From positions 1-64,000 of the forward strand of contig CAZVED010000004.1 in the NCBI GenBank assembly GCA_964626205.1: DNA of 64,000 nt. Direction: 5' to 3'. The stretch is from CAZVED01 sp964626205. Its GTDB lineage: Bacteria > Patescibacteriota > Patescibacteriia > SG8-24. Of this stretch, positions 17,397 through 25,528 are shown in pieces. Below the pieces are notes generated by a model. It was given only the letters and a program-made list of their open reading frames with translations, did no database searches and had not been told where the DNA came from. The first letter of the stretch is position 1, and each line of letters opens with the position of its first letter. The translations under genes and the position numbers were made by a program.

Positions 17397-18164
17397 GTGC
17401 CGAAACGACCCATCGTCGCCTCGGATATCGACGGGACACTGTTCCGACGGTTGACCATCGAGCTCCTTACGAAAGGACTCATCGATGCCGGCGTCTTTCC
17501 GAAGCGGCTCCGCAAGCCGTTCATGGAGCTGAGCTACGTCCAGCGCGATCGCGAGATCGGTTATCCGGAATACAGCGCCCGTCTCCTCGAGATCTATCTC
17601 GGAGGCATCAAGGGCGCAAGCGTCCAGGACGTTGACCGTGTTGCGCGGAAGATCGCGAATGAACGCGTGCGCTACGTCTACGCGTTCACCAAGCGCTTCC
17701 TCGAAGCCCACGCCGATACGCACCAGCGTGTCGCGATTACTGGAGCGAACGACCACATCATGAAGTACTTCGCGCCCGCGTGGGAATTCGACGCCTGCTA
17801 CCCAACGGTGCTCGAAGTCGTGCATGGACGGTATACCGGCCATGAGGTCTCGCTTCCCGTTGCAGACAAAGCGCGCGCGCTCCTGGACCACGTCGCGCTC
17901 GGTGGGACGACTCTCGAAGGGTCTGCCGGTATCGGCGACACTTCGTCGGACATCCCGATGCTGGAGCTCGTTACGCACCCGATCGCCTTCAACCCGGACT
18001 TCGCGCTCCTCAGCACCGCTCTTGCCAACCACTGGCTCGTCGTCCACGAAAAGAAGGACACCATCTCCGTGCGTCTCGGGCACACGGAGCATGACTTCCA
18101 TCGTGGTGACGTGGATGCCGCCGTACAGCTCGCCATCAGCCTGCGTAATCGCACGCGACGCTGA
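17397..18164 (+). CDS. HAD-superfamily hydrolase (subfamily IB, SerB-like)
   Basis: The 255-residue enzyme carries HAD motif I D-I-D-G-T-L (nucleophile Asp near residue 10), motif II T-G-A, a motif III Lys in A-D-K-A-R-A-L-L, and motif IV G-I-G-D-T-S-S-D-I-P-M-L-E. The arrangement with a helical cap between motifs I and II fits the IB group that includes phosphoserine phosphatase, but the substrate is unknown. GTG at 17397 follows AAAGGAG by 7 nt. A perfect terminator follows. Confidence 0.85.
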   Translation: MPKRPIVASDIDGTLFRRLTIELLTKGLIDAGVFPKRLRKPFMELSYVQRDREIGYPEYSARLLEIYLGGIKGASVQDVDRVARKIANERVRYVYAFTKRFLEAHADTHQRVAITGANDHIMKYFAPAWEFDACYPTVLEVVHGRYTGHEVSLPVADKARALLDHVALGGTTLEGSAGIGDTSSDIPMLELVTHPIAFNPDFALLSTALANHWLVVHEKKDTISVRLGHTEHDFHRGDVDAAVQLAISLRNRTRR

Positions 18165-18203
18165 AAAAAGAACAGGACCTCCCACGTGGGAGGTCCTTTT
18201 TTG
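18165..18203 (+). terminator. terminator after the HAD gene
   Basis: A perfect 12-bp inverted repeat at 18174-18197 is flanked by an A-run and followed by TTTTTT. It can serve both convergent genes. Confidence 0.9.
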
Positions 18204-18208
18204 TCTGC

Positions 18209-19273
18209 TTACTCTTCCTTGATGATACCGATCTCCTTGAGCCGCAGCGTGAGGTATTCCCCCGCGCTGCAGAGCACCTGGTTCGTCGGATGCAGCAAGC
18301 GGTGCTCCAGCCCCATCTTCTCGAGCTGCTGTTGCACCGACGGCTTGATCGACATGCTCGAACGCATGCATTCGTGGAAGGTTTCCTTGGTGACGAGCGG
18401 CACCTCCGGCCTCGGATGCCCGAAGCACGGGATGTTGATACGCTCCGAGTCCGGGTCGTCGGTGTTCACGACGCGGTGCGTCATGGACGGGAAATCGCCG
18501 AACGACGCCATCTGCTCCATGTCGCCTGTCTGCATGATGATCGCGTCCGGCGGCGCTTCGACGGCGACCCACCGCCCGTCGCGCATGAGCAGCTCGAGGC
18601 CGTCCACGGACCAGAGCATGGTCGTGAAGTTGATGTCCTCGTGCGGCGTGGCGCGCATCGCGATGTTCGCGGTACCGCGGATCTCCTCTTCTGTCGGCAT
18701 GGCGTCGAGCCACCCATTCGCATGCGCGTACTCCGCGAGGCGGCACAACTGCGCGACGTTGGGGTAGTGCAGGGCGCGCAGCAGCGTGTCGCCGCCGACC
18801 ATCGCCTGCTCCATGGACACCGGGAGTTTCACGCCGGAGTAGCGCGTGAACGCCGCGGCGGAGCGGTACTGGAGCACGTCCATGGCCGCAAACAGCGCGC
18901 GCATGGTCGGCTCGAACTCCGGAACCTCTGCCGGAAACGGCGTCGGGTTGCGGTGGCCGAGACGGTAGATGTGCCAGAAGTGCTTCAGGTCCCACCCGCC
19001 CTTGTGCTCCTTCGCCTTCTCTTCGCCGTAGCCGAAGTAGCCGGTGGTGAAGCGCGTATCGTCGCGCAGCGTGTGATGGTACCGATGCAGCGATTCGGGC
19101 GGCAGGTTGCCGACCTTACGCGTCGCTTCGAACGCCGCGCGCACGAGCGTCGGGTCGATGCCGTGGTTCACCGCGGCCACGAAGCCGTACTGCCGCTTCT
19201 TCTCGATGTAGTCGCGGTCCGCGTTCGGAGCCGTAAGGTCCACGATGGGAAGCGCGAGGGTGGAGCCGGTCAT
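18209..19273 (-). CDS. 2-oxoglutarate/Fe(II)-dependent oxygenase (isopenicillin N synthase-like)
   Basis: The 354-residue protein has the N-terminal L-P-I-V-D-L-T-A-P and G-F-V-A-A-V-N-H-G-I motifs of the IPNS/2OG oxygenase family. The iron ligands are His211 and Asp213 (P-H-E-D-I-N) and His266 (S-M-T-H-R-V), with Arg278 in R-I-N-I-P-C-F as the likely 2OG anchor. The family hydroxylates or desaturates small molecules, and the substrate cannot be named. AGGAGG before the ATG at 19273 fixes the start. It stands alone with its own promoter and is unusual metabolism for a reduced genome. Confidence 0.87.
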   Translation of the reverse strand: MTGSTLALPIVDLTAPNADRDYIEKKRQYGFVAAVNHGIDPTLVRAAFEATRKVGNLPPESLHRYHHTLRDDTRFTTGYFGYGEEKAKEHKGGWDLKHFWHIYRLGHRNPTPFPAEVPEFEPTMRALFAAMDVLQYRSAAAFTRYSGVKLPVSMEQAMVGGDTLLRALHYPNVAQLCRLAEYAHANGWLDAMPTEEEIRGTANIAMRATPHEDINFTTMLWSVDGLELLMRDGRWVAVEAPPDAIIMQTGDMEQMASFGDFPSMTHRVVNTDDPDSERINIPCFGHPRPEVPLVTKETFHECMRSSMSIKPSVQQQLEKMGLEHRLLHPTNQVLCSAGEYLTLRLKEIGIIKEE

Positions 19274-19308
19274 AAAGAACCTCCTGCGCACATGACGTAC
19301 GCACCGCT

Positions 19309-19336
19309 ACTCTAGACCATGATGCCGCCTCGTTCA
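19309..19336 (-). promoter_or_regulatory. promoter of the 2OG oxygenase gene
   Basis: TTGAAC (19336-19331) and TAGAGT (19314-19309) on the minus strand are separated by 16 bp. Confidence 0.5.
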
Positions 19337-19350
19337 AGTACTGTCCCACC

Positions 19351-19379
19351 ATTGACAAAAGGGCAATTTTCGCTTAGCA
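19351..19379 (+). promoter_or_regulatory. promoter of deoC
   Basis: TTGACA (19351-19356), a 17-bp spacer and TAGCAT (19374-19379) precede deoC by about 42 nt. Confidence 0.65.
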
Positions 19380-19420
19380 TGGCCACGTCACGTACTTGTT
19401 CCCTGACAGGAGAAGTTCCC

Positions 19421-20104
19421 ATGTCTGTTCCATCCCACGACATCTCCGACCGCGAGCTCGCGGCGAAAATCGACCTCACGCTGCTCAAGCCAGAGGCGTC
19501 GCCGATCCAGATTGCGGAATTGTGCACCGAGGCACGGAAACGCGGCTTCGCTGCCGTCTGCGTGAACCCGGTCAACGTGGCGTTCGCCGCGCTGCTACTC
19601 AAAGACACGCCAGTGCTCCCCATCACCGTCGTCGGCTTTCCGCTCGGCACGCATCTCAAGGAGCTGAAGGCGGTCGAAGCAGGGCTGGCCATCCGCGACG
19701 GCGCGAAGGAAATCGACATGGTCGCCCGCATCGACGCGCTCAAGTGGAACGATGATGATGCCGTCCGTGCGGACATCGCCGCAGTTGCCGACATCTGCCG
19801 CCAGTTCTCCGTCCCGCTGAAGGTCATCCTCGAAACGGCCACACTCACGGAGGAGGAGATTCTCCGCGGATGCGTGCTCGCGGAGCAGGCCGGGGCGCAA
19901 TTCGTGAAAACGTCCACCGGCTTCCACCCTTCCGGCGGAGCGACGATCCGTGCAGTGCAGCTCATGCACCACGCGGTCGGAGGACGCCTCGGCATCAAGG
20001 CTTCCGGCGGCATCAAAGACTGTGCCGCCGCGCTCGCCATGCTCGCTGCTGGCGCCACGCGCATCGGCGCGTCGAGCGGCGAAAGCATCATGAAGAAAGA
20101 CTAG
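19421..20104 (+). CDS. deoC: deoxyribose-phosphate aldolase
   Basis: The 227-residue TIM-barrel enzyme cleaves 2-deoxyribose 5-phosphate to glyceraldehyde 3-phosphate and acetaldehyde in nucleoside salvage. The Schiff-base Lys163 is in F-V-K-T-S-T-G-F, the second catalytic Lys193 in G-I-K-A-S-G-G-I, and Asp99 in E-I-D-M-V. AGGAGA before the ATG at 19421 and the promoter inside the upstream open frame decide the start. It forms a single-gene unit. Confidence 0.95.
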   Translation: MSVPSHDISDRELAAKIDLTLLKPEASPIQIAELCTEARKRGFAAVCVNPVNVAFAALLLKDTPVLPITVVGFPLGTHLKELKAVEAGLAIRDGAKEIDMVARIDALKWNDDDAVRADIAAVADICRQFSVPLKVILETATLTEEEILRGCVLAEQAGAQFVKTSTGFHPSGGATIRAVQLMHHAVGGRLGIKASGGIKDCAAALAMLAAGATRIGASSGESIMKKD

Positions 20105-20113
20105 TCTCCAACG

Positions 20114-20138
20114 AACCCGGCGCAACGCCGGGTTTTTT
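20114..20138 (+). terminator. terminator after deoC
   Basis: AACCCGGCG-CAA-CGCCGGGTT is followed by TTTT. Confidence 0.9.
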
Positions 20139-20194
20139 CATTTCCCGTATGTGCTACGATACCGTCGATATCATTCATCGTAGCCCACCATCAC

Positions 20195-20752
20195 ATGATC
20201 GCTTCATCCAAACTTGCGACCCTCGCGCTCGCGCTCATCCTCGTCGGCGCAGGCTGTGCATCGAAACCCGCCACGCAGGATGCCCAAGAGCCGTCCGCCG
20301 CGCCGACCGAAACGTCCTCCGGCGACACGATGGATGGCGGCTCCGCGCAAGAGGCCAACGTTCGCGCCATCGACACCGCAGTCGAGACCGACGACACCTG
20401 GCGCACCTACGTGAATCAAGCGCTCGGCTTCGAGTTCATGTGGCCGACGGCAGGGCGCTATGCGCCGCTGTGGGAGGTGCAGTTCGTCACCAACGAACGG
20501 CTGGTGGATGGCTGTTTTGCAAGCGACCTCATGGAGCATCGCAAAGTCTCGGTCCGCGACGTCGTCTTCTGCCACTCAACCGACGAAGCGAGCGACGGTG
20601 TCCTGACCGACTACTACGTCACGACCATCGAAAACACCAACGCCATGATCGTATTCACGAAGAGTGCCGCTGGCATGGGTCCAGACTTCTCCCGCGAGGA
20701 GTACCGTGCACATCTCAATGAGATCGTCTCGACATTCCGCTCGACGAAGTAA
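20195..20752 (+). CDS. predicted lipoprotein of unknown function
   Basis: The 185-residue protein has a signal peptide ending in the lipobox L-V-G-A-G-C, with Cys21 as the lipidated residue. A Ser/Thr/Glu-rich linker (about 22-60) precedes a globular domain of about 120 residues that I do not recognise. It would be processed by the LspA encoded at 27952. An extended -10-like TGC-TACGAT lies at 20151-20159. Confidence 0.75.
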   Translation: MIASSKLATLALALILVGAGCASKPATQDAQEPSAAPTETSSGDTMDGGSAQEANVRAIDTAVETDDTWRTYVNQALGFEFMWPTAGRYAPLWEVQFVTNERLVDGCFASDLMEHRKVSVRDVVFCHSTDEASDGVLTDYYVTTIENTNAMIVFTKSAAGMGPDFSREEYRAHLNEIVSTFRSTK

Positions 20753-20770
20753 CGCGTCGAGAAACGGGAT

Positions 20771-20805
20771 AAAAAACACCACCCTTTGACGGGTGGTGTT
20801 TTTGT
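20771..20805. terminator. bidirectional terminator for the lipoprotein and tRNA genes
   Basis: ACACCACCC/GGGTGGTGT is flanked by A6 and T5, so it can end the lipoprotein mRNA and the minus-strand tRNA-Arg/tRNA-His transcript. Confidence 0.85.
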
Positions 20806-20880
20806 GGGGTGGCCAGAGGGAATCGAACCCTCATCAGCAGGACCACAACCTGCTGTGCTAACCGTTGCACCATGGCCACC
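20805..20880 (-). tRNA. tRNA-His (GTG)
   Basis: A cloverleaf can be drawn with anticodon GTG in the loop T-T-G-T-G-G-T. An extra 5' G opposite the discriminator C is encoded, as expected for tRNA-His, and the CCA end is encoded. Confidence 0.95.
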
Positions 20881-20896
20881 ATGGAGTTTTGAGAAG

Positions 20897-20973
20897 TGGT
20901 GTCCCCGGGACGATTCGAACGTCCGACCTGCTGCTTAGAAGGCAGCTGCTCTATCCAACTGAGCTACGGGGAC
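20897..20973 (-). tRNA. tRNA-Arg (TCT)
   Basis: The acceptor stem GTCCCCG/CGGGGAC, anticodon loop C-T-T-C-T-A-A with anticodon TCT, and encoded ACCA end are all visible. It lies 16 nt upstream of tRNA-His in the same orientation. Confidence 0.95.
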
Positions 20974-21061
20974 ATGTTGTGCCTGCCGCGCTCCATCCGA
21001 GGGTCTTTTACCACGGACGGAGATTAGCATGGCTTTGGTAAGCCGTCAACCGTCAAAAGGG

Positions 21062-22027
21062 TCACTTCTTCTTCCCTTTCCGGTCATGAAACGACGTGAA
21101 GACTTCCTTCAACCGTTCATCCGTGATGTGCGTATAGATCTGGGTCGTCGTGATGGAGGAGTGGCCGAGCATCGTCTGCACGCTTCGGATATCTGCGCCG
21201 TTCCGCAGCAGGTCCGTCGCGAACGTGTGCCGCATCGTGTGCGGGGTAATGGCCTTCGTGATCCCCGCAACCTTCGCGCACTGTTTCACGATGCGCTGCA
21301 CGCTTCTCGGCGTGAGCCCTACGGCTTCCTCGCGTCCGGACGCCGCGCGGTCGTGCCCGACGAAGAGGAACGGTTCCATGTCGCGGCGCTTGGCAAGATA
21401 TTTCTCCAGCCAATACCGCGCTGAGTCCGACATGAAGACGACTCTCGGCTTGTCGCCCTTACCGCGCACGGTAAGCTCCTCGCGTTTGAGATTCACCATG
21501 TCGCGGCGCAGCGATGCGAGCTCGGAAACACGCATACCGCTCGAGAACAGCAGTTCCAGAATCGCCTTGTCGCGCAACTGCACGAGCGTCATCTCCTTCT
21601 CGCCGACCTTTCTGCCATCCTTGCGTGTCATCGGCGTTTCAAGGATGCGCTGCAGTTCATGGTCTTCCAAAAACTCCACATGGCGTTCTGGCATGCGTGC
21701 AAGCTCGATCTTCTCGGGCGCCAATGCATCGATGTCACGCTTGGAAAGGTATTTCAAAAATGACCGCAATGAGATGAGGTGATAGTTCTGCGTGTTCTTC
21801 TTCATTCCCTTGCCATTCTTGTCCTTGTATCGGTTCAGCCACACGCGGTACGCGCGCACCATATCGAGCGTCACCGCCTTCGGCTCCACACCTTCCGCCC
21901 ACGTAAAAAACCGCTCTAGGTAGAACTTGTAGTTGCGTACCGTCCGCTCGGAACGGTTTCGCTCGACTTCAAGGTAGACCATGAAGTCATCGATGAGTTT
22001 CTGCGCAGCGGGATTCGCTGTTGCCAT
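21062..22027 (-). CDS. tyrosine recombinase, Xer type
   Basis: The 321-residue protein has an N-terminal SAM-like core-binding domain (about 1-100). The catalytic domain shows Arg166 in S-G-M-R-V-S-E-L, Lys190, H-T-M-R at 263-266, His289 in L-G-H-S-S and the nucleophile Tyr298 in T-T-Q-I-Y-T-H. It is the only such gene in the window and is not flanked by an element, so resolution of chromosome dimers (XerC/XerD role) is more likely than an integrase. The -10 box is 10 nt before the ATG. Confidence 0.9.
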   Translation of the reverse strand: MATANPAAQKLIDDFMVYLEVERNRSERTVRNYKFYLERFFTWAEGVEPKAVTLDMVRAYRVWLNRYKDKNGKGMKKNTQNYHLISLRSFLKYLSKRDIDALAPEKIELARMPERHVEFLEDHELQRILETPMTRKDGRKVGEKEMTLVQLRDKAILELLFSSGMRVSELASLRRDMVNLKREELTVRGKGDKPRVVFMSDSARYWLEKYLAKRRDMEPFLFVGHDRAASGREEAVGLTPRSVQRIVKQCAKVAGITKAITPHTMRHTFATDLLRNGADIRSVQTMLGHSSITTTQIYTHITDERLKEVFTSFHDRKGKKK

Positions 22028-22037
22028 AGGTCTTCAT

Positions 22038-22066
22038 ATTATACGACACTTTTCAGTCGATGTCGA
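22038..22066 (-). promoter_or_regulatory. promoter of the Xer gene (leaderless)
   Basis: TCGACA (22066-22061), a 17-bp spacer and a perfect TATAAT (22043-22038) precede the ATG at 22027 by 10 nt. Confidence 0.65.
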
Positions 22067-22084
22067 CCGTCAGGGAAACCACCC

Positions 22085-22113
22085 TTGCCAAGTCTCTGGC
22101 CCGTTGCTACCCT
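22085..22113 (+). promoter_or_regulatory. promoter of rpsO
   Basis: TTGCCA (22085-22090), a 17-bp spacer ending in TGC, and TACCCT (22108-22113) give a start near 22120 and a leader of about 120 nt. Confidence 0.45.
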
Positions 22114-22119
22114 ACCCCA

Positions 22120-22239
22120 GTAAATCACTACGGCTCCCCGGCGACTTAAGCTCAATAAGGCTAGGGATACCGCTCATCGAGGCCGCTGAAAATAAGCTTG
22201 ATTAGGCTCATTTCCAGCGCTCTCGCGAACTACCCATTT
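22120..22239 (+). promoter_or_regulatory. rpsO leader with a 16-nt direct repeat
   Basis: TAAGCTCAATAAGGCT (22147-22162) and TAAGCTTGATTAGGCT (22193-22208) agree at 13 of 16 positions, 46 nt apart. S15 commonly represses its own mRNA through a leader structure, so this may be an S15-binding site. No ribosome site of the GGAGG type precedes the ATG at 22240. Confidence 0.35.
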
Positions 22240-22515
22240 ATGCTCGATCGAGCAGCAAAAGAGAAGATTATCGCGAAATTCAAGATGCACGATAAGGACA
22301 CCGGCTCGCCGCAGGTCCAAATCGCCATCCTGACCGCAGAGATCAAGGACCTTTCGGACCACCTCCTCATGCACAAGAAGGACTTCTCCTCCCGGAAAGG
22401 TCTCCTCCGCAAGGTCTCCGAACGCCGCCGCCTCCTCAAGTATCTCGTCCGCGAGAGCAAGAAGGAGCACGACGACCTCGTCGAGAAGTTGAAGCTCAAG
22501 GTCACCAAGAAATAG
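22240..22515 (+). CDS. rpsO: 30S ribosomal protein S15
   Basis: The 91-residue protein matches S15, with D-T-G-S-P-Q-V-Q-I-A, L-x-x-H-L-x-x-H-x-K-D and R-R-R-L-L-K-Y-L. It binds the central domain of 16S rRNA. A strong terminator follows directly. pnp lies downstream beyond one intervening gene, close to the common bacterial rpsO-pnp order. Confidence 0.97.
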   Translation: MLDRAAKEKIIAKFKMHDKDTGSPQVQIAILTAEIKDLSDHLLMHKKDFSSRKGLLRKVSERRRLLKYLVRESKKEHDDLVEKLKLKVTKK

Positions 22516-22520
22516 GACTG

Positions 22521-22545
22521 AAGCGCCGGTTTTTCCGGCGCTTTT
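22521..22545 (+). terminator. terminator after rpsO
   Basis: AGCGCCGG and CCGGCGCT flank a T-rich loop and are followed by a short T-run. Confidence 0.85.
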
Positions 22546-22564
22546 GTCACTCCCGACGAGGGAG

Positions 22565-22570
22565 TATACT
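22565..22570 (+). promoter_or_regulatory. -10 box of the NYN gene (leaderless)
   Basis: TATACT ends 9 nt before the ATG at 22580. A TTGTCA at 22544-22549 could be a -35 with a short 15-bp spacer. Confidence 0.45.
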
Positions 22571-22579
22571 CAAGACACT

Positions 22580-23164
22580 ATGATCAAGCACAAGAGTCAG
22601 CGCGTCGGTGTCTTCATCGACGTGCAGAACATGTACTACTCGGCGAAGAAGCTCTATAACATGAAGGTCAATTTCGGGGAGATCCTGAAGGAGGCCGTCG
22701 CAGATCGACAGCTCATCCGCGCGATTGCCTACGTCGTGAAGGCGACAGGCGAAGAAGGCGCGTTCTTCGAAGCCCTGCACGACCGCGGTCTCGAGACGCG
22801 CGAGCGTCCGGTGCAGGTGTTCCAAGACGGCGCAAAGAAGGCCGACTGGGACGTTGGCATGACGGTCGACGCGATCCGTATCGGGGAACTCCTCGACGTA
22901 ATCGTGCTCGTTTCCGGCGATGGTGACTTCGTGGAGCTGGTGGAATACCTCAAGCACCACGGACGCCAAGTCGAAGTCCTCGCCTTCCGCGAAACGTCGT
23001 CCTCGAAGCTCGTGGAGGCGGTCGATAGCTTCACCGACCTGTCCCATGACCAAGAGCGGTACCTCATCGTCGATCGTCGCGCCCCACATGGGCCGCGAAA
23101 GTCAGCAAAGAGCGGCTCCGATGACGCAGGGAAAAAAGGAACGCGCGGACGGATCATCACCTAA
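22580..23164 (+). CDS. NYN-domain (LabA/DUF88, PIN-like) protein
   Basis: The 194-residue protein carries the NYN/DUF88 signatures V-F-I-D-V-Q-N (about 11-17), K-x-D-W-D-V-G-M and V-S-G-D-G-D-F. The acidic residues are arranged as in PIN-like metal-dependent nucleases. The C-terminal 40 residues are basic and probably disordered. It lies between rpsO and pnp, so an RNA-processing role fits the location, though this is inference. The start at 22580 is chosen because the upstream alternative lies inside the rpsO terminator. Confidence 0.88.
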   Translation: MIKHKSQRVGVFIDVQNMYYSAKKLYNMKVNFGEILKEAVADRQLIRAIAYVVKATGEEGAFFEALHDRGLETRERPVQVFQDGAKKADWDVGMTVDAIRIGELLDVIVLVSGDGDFVELVEYLKHHGRQVEVLAFRETSSSKLVEAVDSFTDLSHDQERYLIVDRRAPHGPRKSAKSGSDDAGKKGTRGRIIT

Positions 23165-23286
23165 GCACCGACAAAAAATCTTAACCAGCCGAGCGCGCGC
23201 TGGCCTGAAGACACCGAGACCTGGAGCCTCGCGGCACCGACGGTCTTACGCCTTCAGACGAGTTCACCGCGCCGGCCACAACTACT

Positions 23287-25518
23287 ATGGACGTGAAGTC
23301 CTTCGAAACCCAATGGGGCGGCAAGACCCTCACCGTCGAGACGGGAAAGCTTGCACTTCCCGCCGGCGGTGCCTGTACCGTCCGCTACGGCGACACCGTC
23401 GTCCTCGCGACCTGCACCAAATCCCCGAACCCTCGTGAAGGCGTCTCGTTCTTCCCGCTATCCGTCGACTACGAAGAGCGCCTCTACGCCTCCGGAAAGA
23501 TCAAGGGCTCTCGTTTCATCAAGCGCGAAGGCCGCCCCGGCGACGAGGCCGTCATGACGGGCCGCATGATTGACCGCGCATTGCGACCGCTCTTCCCGGA
23601 TGGCATCGTACATGAGGTACAAGTCATCGTCACCGTGCTCTCCGCGGATCTCGAAAACAATTCCGATATCGTTGGCATGGTCGCTGCGTTCATCGCGGTC
23701 TCTATCTCCGATATCCCCTGGAACGGCCCCATCGGCGGCATCCGCGTCGGTCGTGTGGATGGCGAATGGGTCATCAACCCGACGTTCGAGGCAATGAAGA
23801 AGTCCGACATGGATGTGGTCGTCGCGGGCACTCCGGACAAGGTCGTCATGCTCGAGGCAAACGGGAACGAGATTCCCGAAGACGACATGGACGCCGCCAT
23901 CCAATTCGGACAGAAGCACCTCAAGGAGATCATCGATCTTGCGAACCAGGTTGTCACCACGGTCGGTAAGAAAAAGTGCAGCATCGCCGAGCTCTCCGAC
24001 TCTGCAGACGACGAAGAGACGAAGAAAGAGCGGGCAGAGCTCGTTGAGAAAGCGCGTACGTTCCTCGCCGATCGCATCGAGAAGGCTTTCTTCGGCGCGC
24101 CGAAAGAGACCAAATCCGAACGACGCGATGCGAAAGCCCGCCTGAAGCACGAACTTGATGAAATGCTCAAAGAGCAGCAGGTCGGGAAGGACAAGCGCAA
24201 GATCGCGACGGACTGCGTCGAAGAGCTCGTTGAAGAAGCCGTCTCCAAGGCCATCCTCGAGCGCGGCCAACGTGTCGACGGACGCTCGCTCACGCAGATC
24301 CGCGAGCTCGGTGCCGAAGTCGGCCTGCTTCCACGCACGCACGGCTCCGGGTTCTTCCGCCGCGGTGAGACGCACGTGCTCTCCACTGTGACGCTCGGCT
24401 CCCCGAGTGCCGCACAGATCATCGATGGCATGGAAGAGGAGTACAAGAAGCGCTACATGCACCACTACTACTTCCCACACTACTCCGTGGGCGAAACAGG
24501 GCGCATGGGCGGCACCGGGCGCCGCGAGATTGGTCACGGAGGCCTCGCTGAGCGCGCGCTCATGCCGGTGCTTCCGGACAAAGAGACGTTCCCTTATACC
24601 ATCCGCGTCGTCTCTGAAGTCGTCTCCTCCAACGGTTCCAGCTCCCAGGCATCCGCTTGCGGCTCTACGCTCGCGCTCATGGACGCAGGTGTCCCGCTGA
24701 AGCGCCCGGTGGCGGGTATCGCCATGGGCATCGCGACGGACGAAGCGACCGGCGCCTACAAGATCCTCACGGATCTCCAGGACCTCGAAGACGGCGAGGG
24801 GGGCATGGACTTCAAGATTGCCGGCACCGAGAAAGGCATCACGACCATTCAGCTCGACACCAAGACCAAGGGTCTCTCGCACGCCATCGTCACCGAAACG
24901 CTCGCCCAGGCACGTCCGGCACGCATGCAGGTTCTCGGCGAGATGGCCAAGGCCATCGCCGCGCCGCGTGCAGAACTTTCTCAGTACGCCCCACGCCTCG
25001 TGAGCTTCTCGATTCCGATCGACAAGATCCGTGAAGTCATCGGTCCGGGCGGCAAGGTCATCAACGAGATCATCGACGCGACCGGCGTCACGATCGACAT
25101 CGAACAAGATGGCATCGTCACTGTCTGCTCCACTTCTGGCCCAGCCATGGACGAAGCGGTCACGCGCATCAAGCGCATCGTGAAGGGTGTCGAAGCCGGC
25201 GAGCTCTTCAAGGAGGCGAAGATTGTTCGCATCATGGACTTCGGCGCATTCGCCGCACTCACCGCGACGCAGGACGGTCTCATTCACATCTCCGAACTCG
25301 CGCCGTGGCGTGTCGCCCGTGTAACGGACGTCGTCAACGTCGGCGACATCGTTCCAGTGAAGGTGGTTGCCATCGACGACATGGGTCGCGTGAACCTCTC
25401 ACTCAAACGCGCGAAGGAAGAGCTCGGCATTCCGCAGGAAAAACCGGAAGGCTACGACGAGAACAGCGGGGGCGATGACCGCCGAGGTCCGCCGAGCCGA
25501 GGTCCGCGCAAGTTCTAA
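23287..25518 (+). CDS. pnp: polyribonucleotide nucleotidyltransferase
   Basis: The 743-residue PNPase has two RNase PH domains (about 5-220 and 320-560) joined by a helical linker, then a KH domain with I-G-P-G-G-K-V-I (near 585) and an S1 domain with M-D-F-G-A-F-A. It degrades RNA 3' to 5' using phosphate. The S-S-Q-A-S-A-C-G-S-T-L-A-L-M-D active-site region is intact. The 122-nt upstream region holds CCAGC/GCTGG, a possible leader hairpin. The C-terminus ends in a short Arg/Gly-rich tail. Confidence 0.97.
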   Translation: MDVKSFETQWGGKTLTVETGKLALPAGGACTVRYGDTVVLATCTKSPNPREGVSFFPLSVDYEERLYASGKIKGSRFIKREGRPGDEAVMTGRMIDRALRPLFPDGIVHEVQVIVTVLSADLENNSDIVGMVAAFIAVSISDIPWNGPIGGIRVGRVDGEWVINPTFEAMKKSDMDVVVAGTPDKVVMLEANGNEIPEDDMDAAIQFGQKHLKEIIDLANQVVTTVGKKKCSIAELSDSADDEETKKERAELVEKARTFLADRIEKAFFGAPKETKSERRDAKARLKHELDEMLKEQQVGKDKRKIATDCVEELVEEAVSKAILERGQRVDGRSLTQIRELGAEVGLLPRTHGSGFFRRGETHVLSTVTLGSPSAAQIIDGMEEEYKKRYMHHYYFPHYSVGETGRMGGTGRREIGHGGLAERALMPVLPDKETFPYTIRVVSEVVSSNGSSSQASACGSTLALMDAGVPLKRPVAGIAMGIATDEATGAYKILTDLQDLEDGEGGMDFKIAGTEKGITTIQLDTKTKGLSHAIVTETLAQARPARMQVLGEMAKAIAAPRAELSQYAPRLVSFSIPIDKIREVIGPGGKVINEIIDATGVTIDIEQDGIVTVCSTSGPAMDEAVTRIKRIVKGVEAGELFKEAKIVRIMDFGAFAALTATQDGLIHISELAPWRVARVTDVVNVGDIVPVKVVAIDDMGRVNLSLKRAKEELGIPQEKPEGYDENSGGDDRRGPPSRGPRKF

Positions 25519-25528
25519 GCAGCATCGT

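Noticed and set aside
21062..22027. Xer gene near tRNAs as an integrated element
   Set aside because: No att-like repeat of a tRNA 3' end and no cargo genes were found; the context is housekeeping.
23458..25287. 609-codon minus-strand open frame opposite pnp
   Set aside because: High GC coding sequence often leaves the antisense frame open; pnp motifs are clear on the plus strand.
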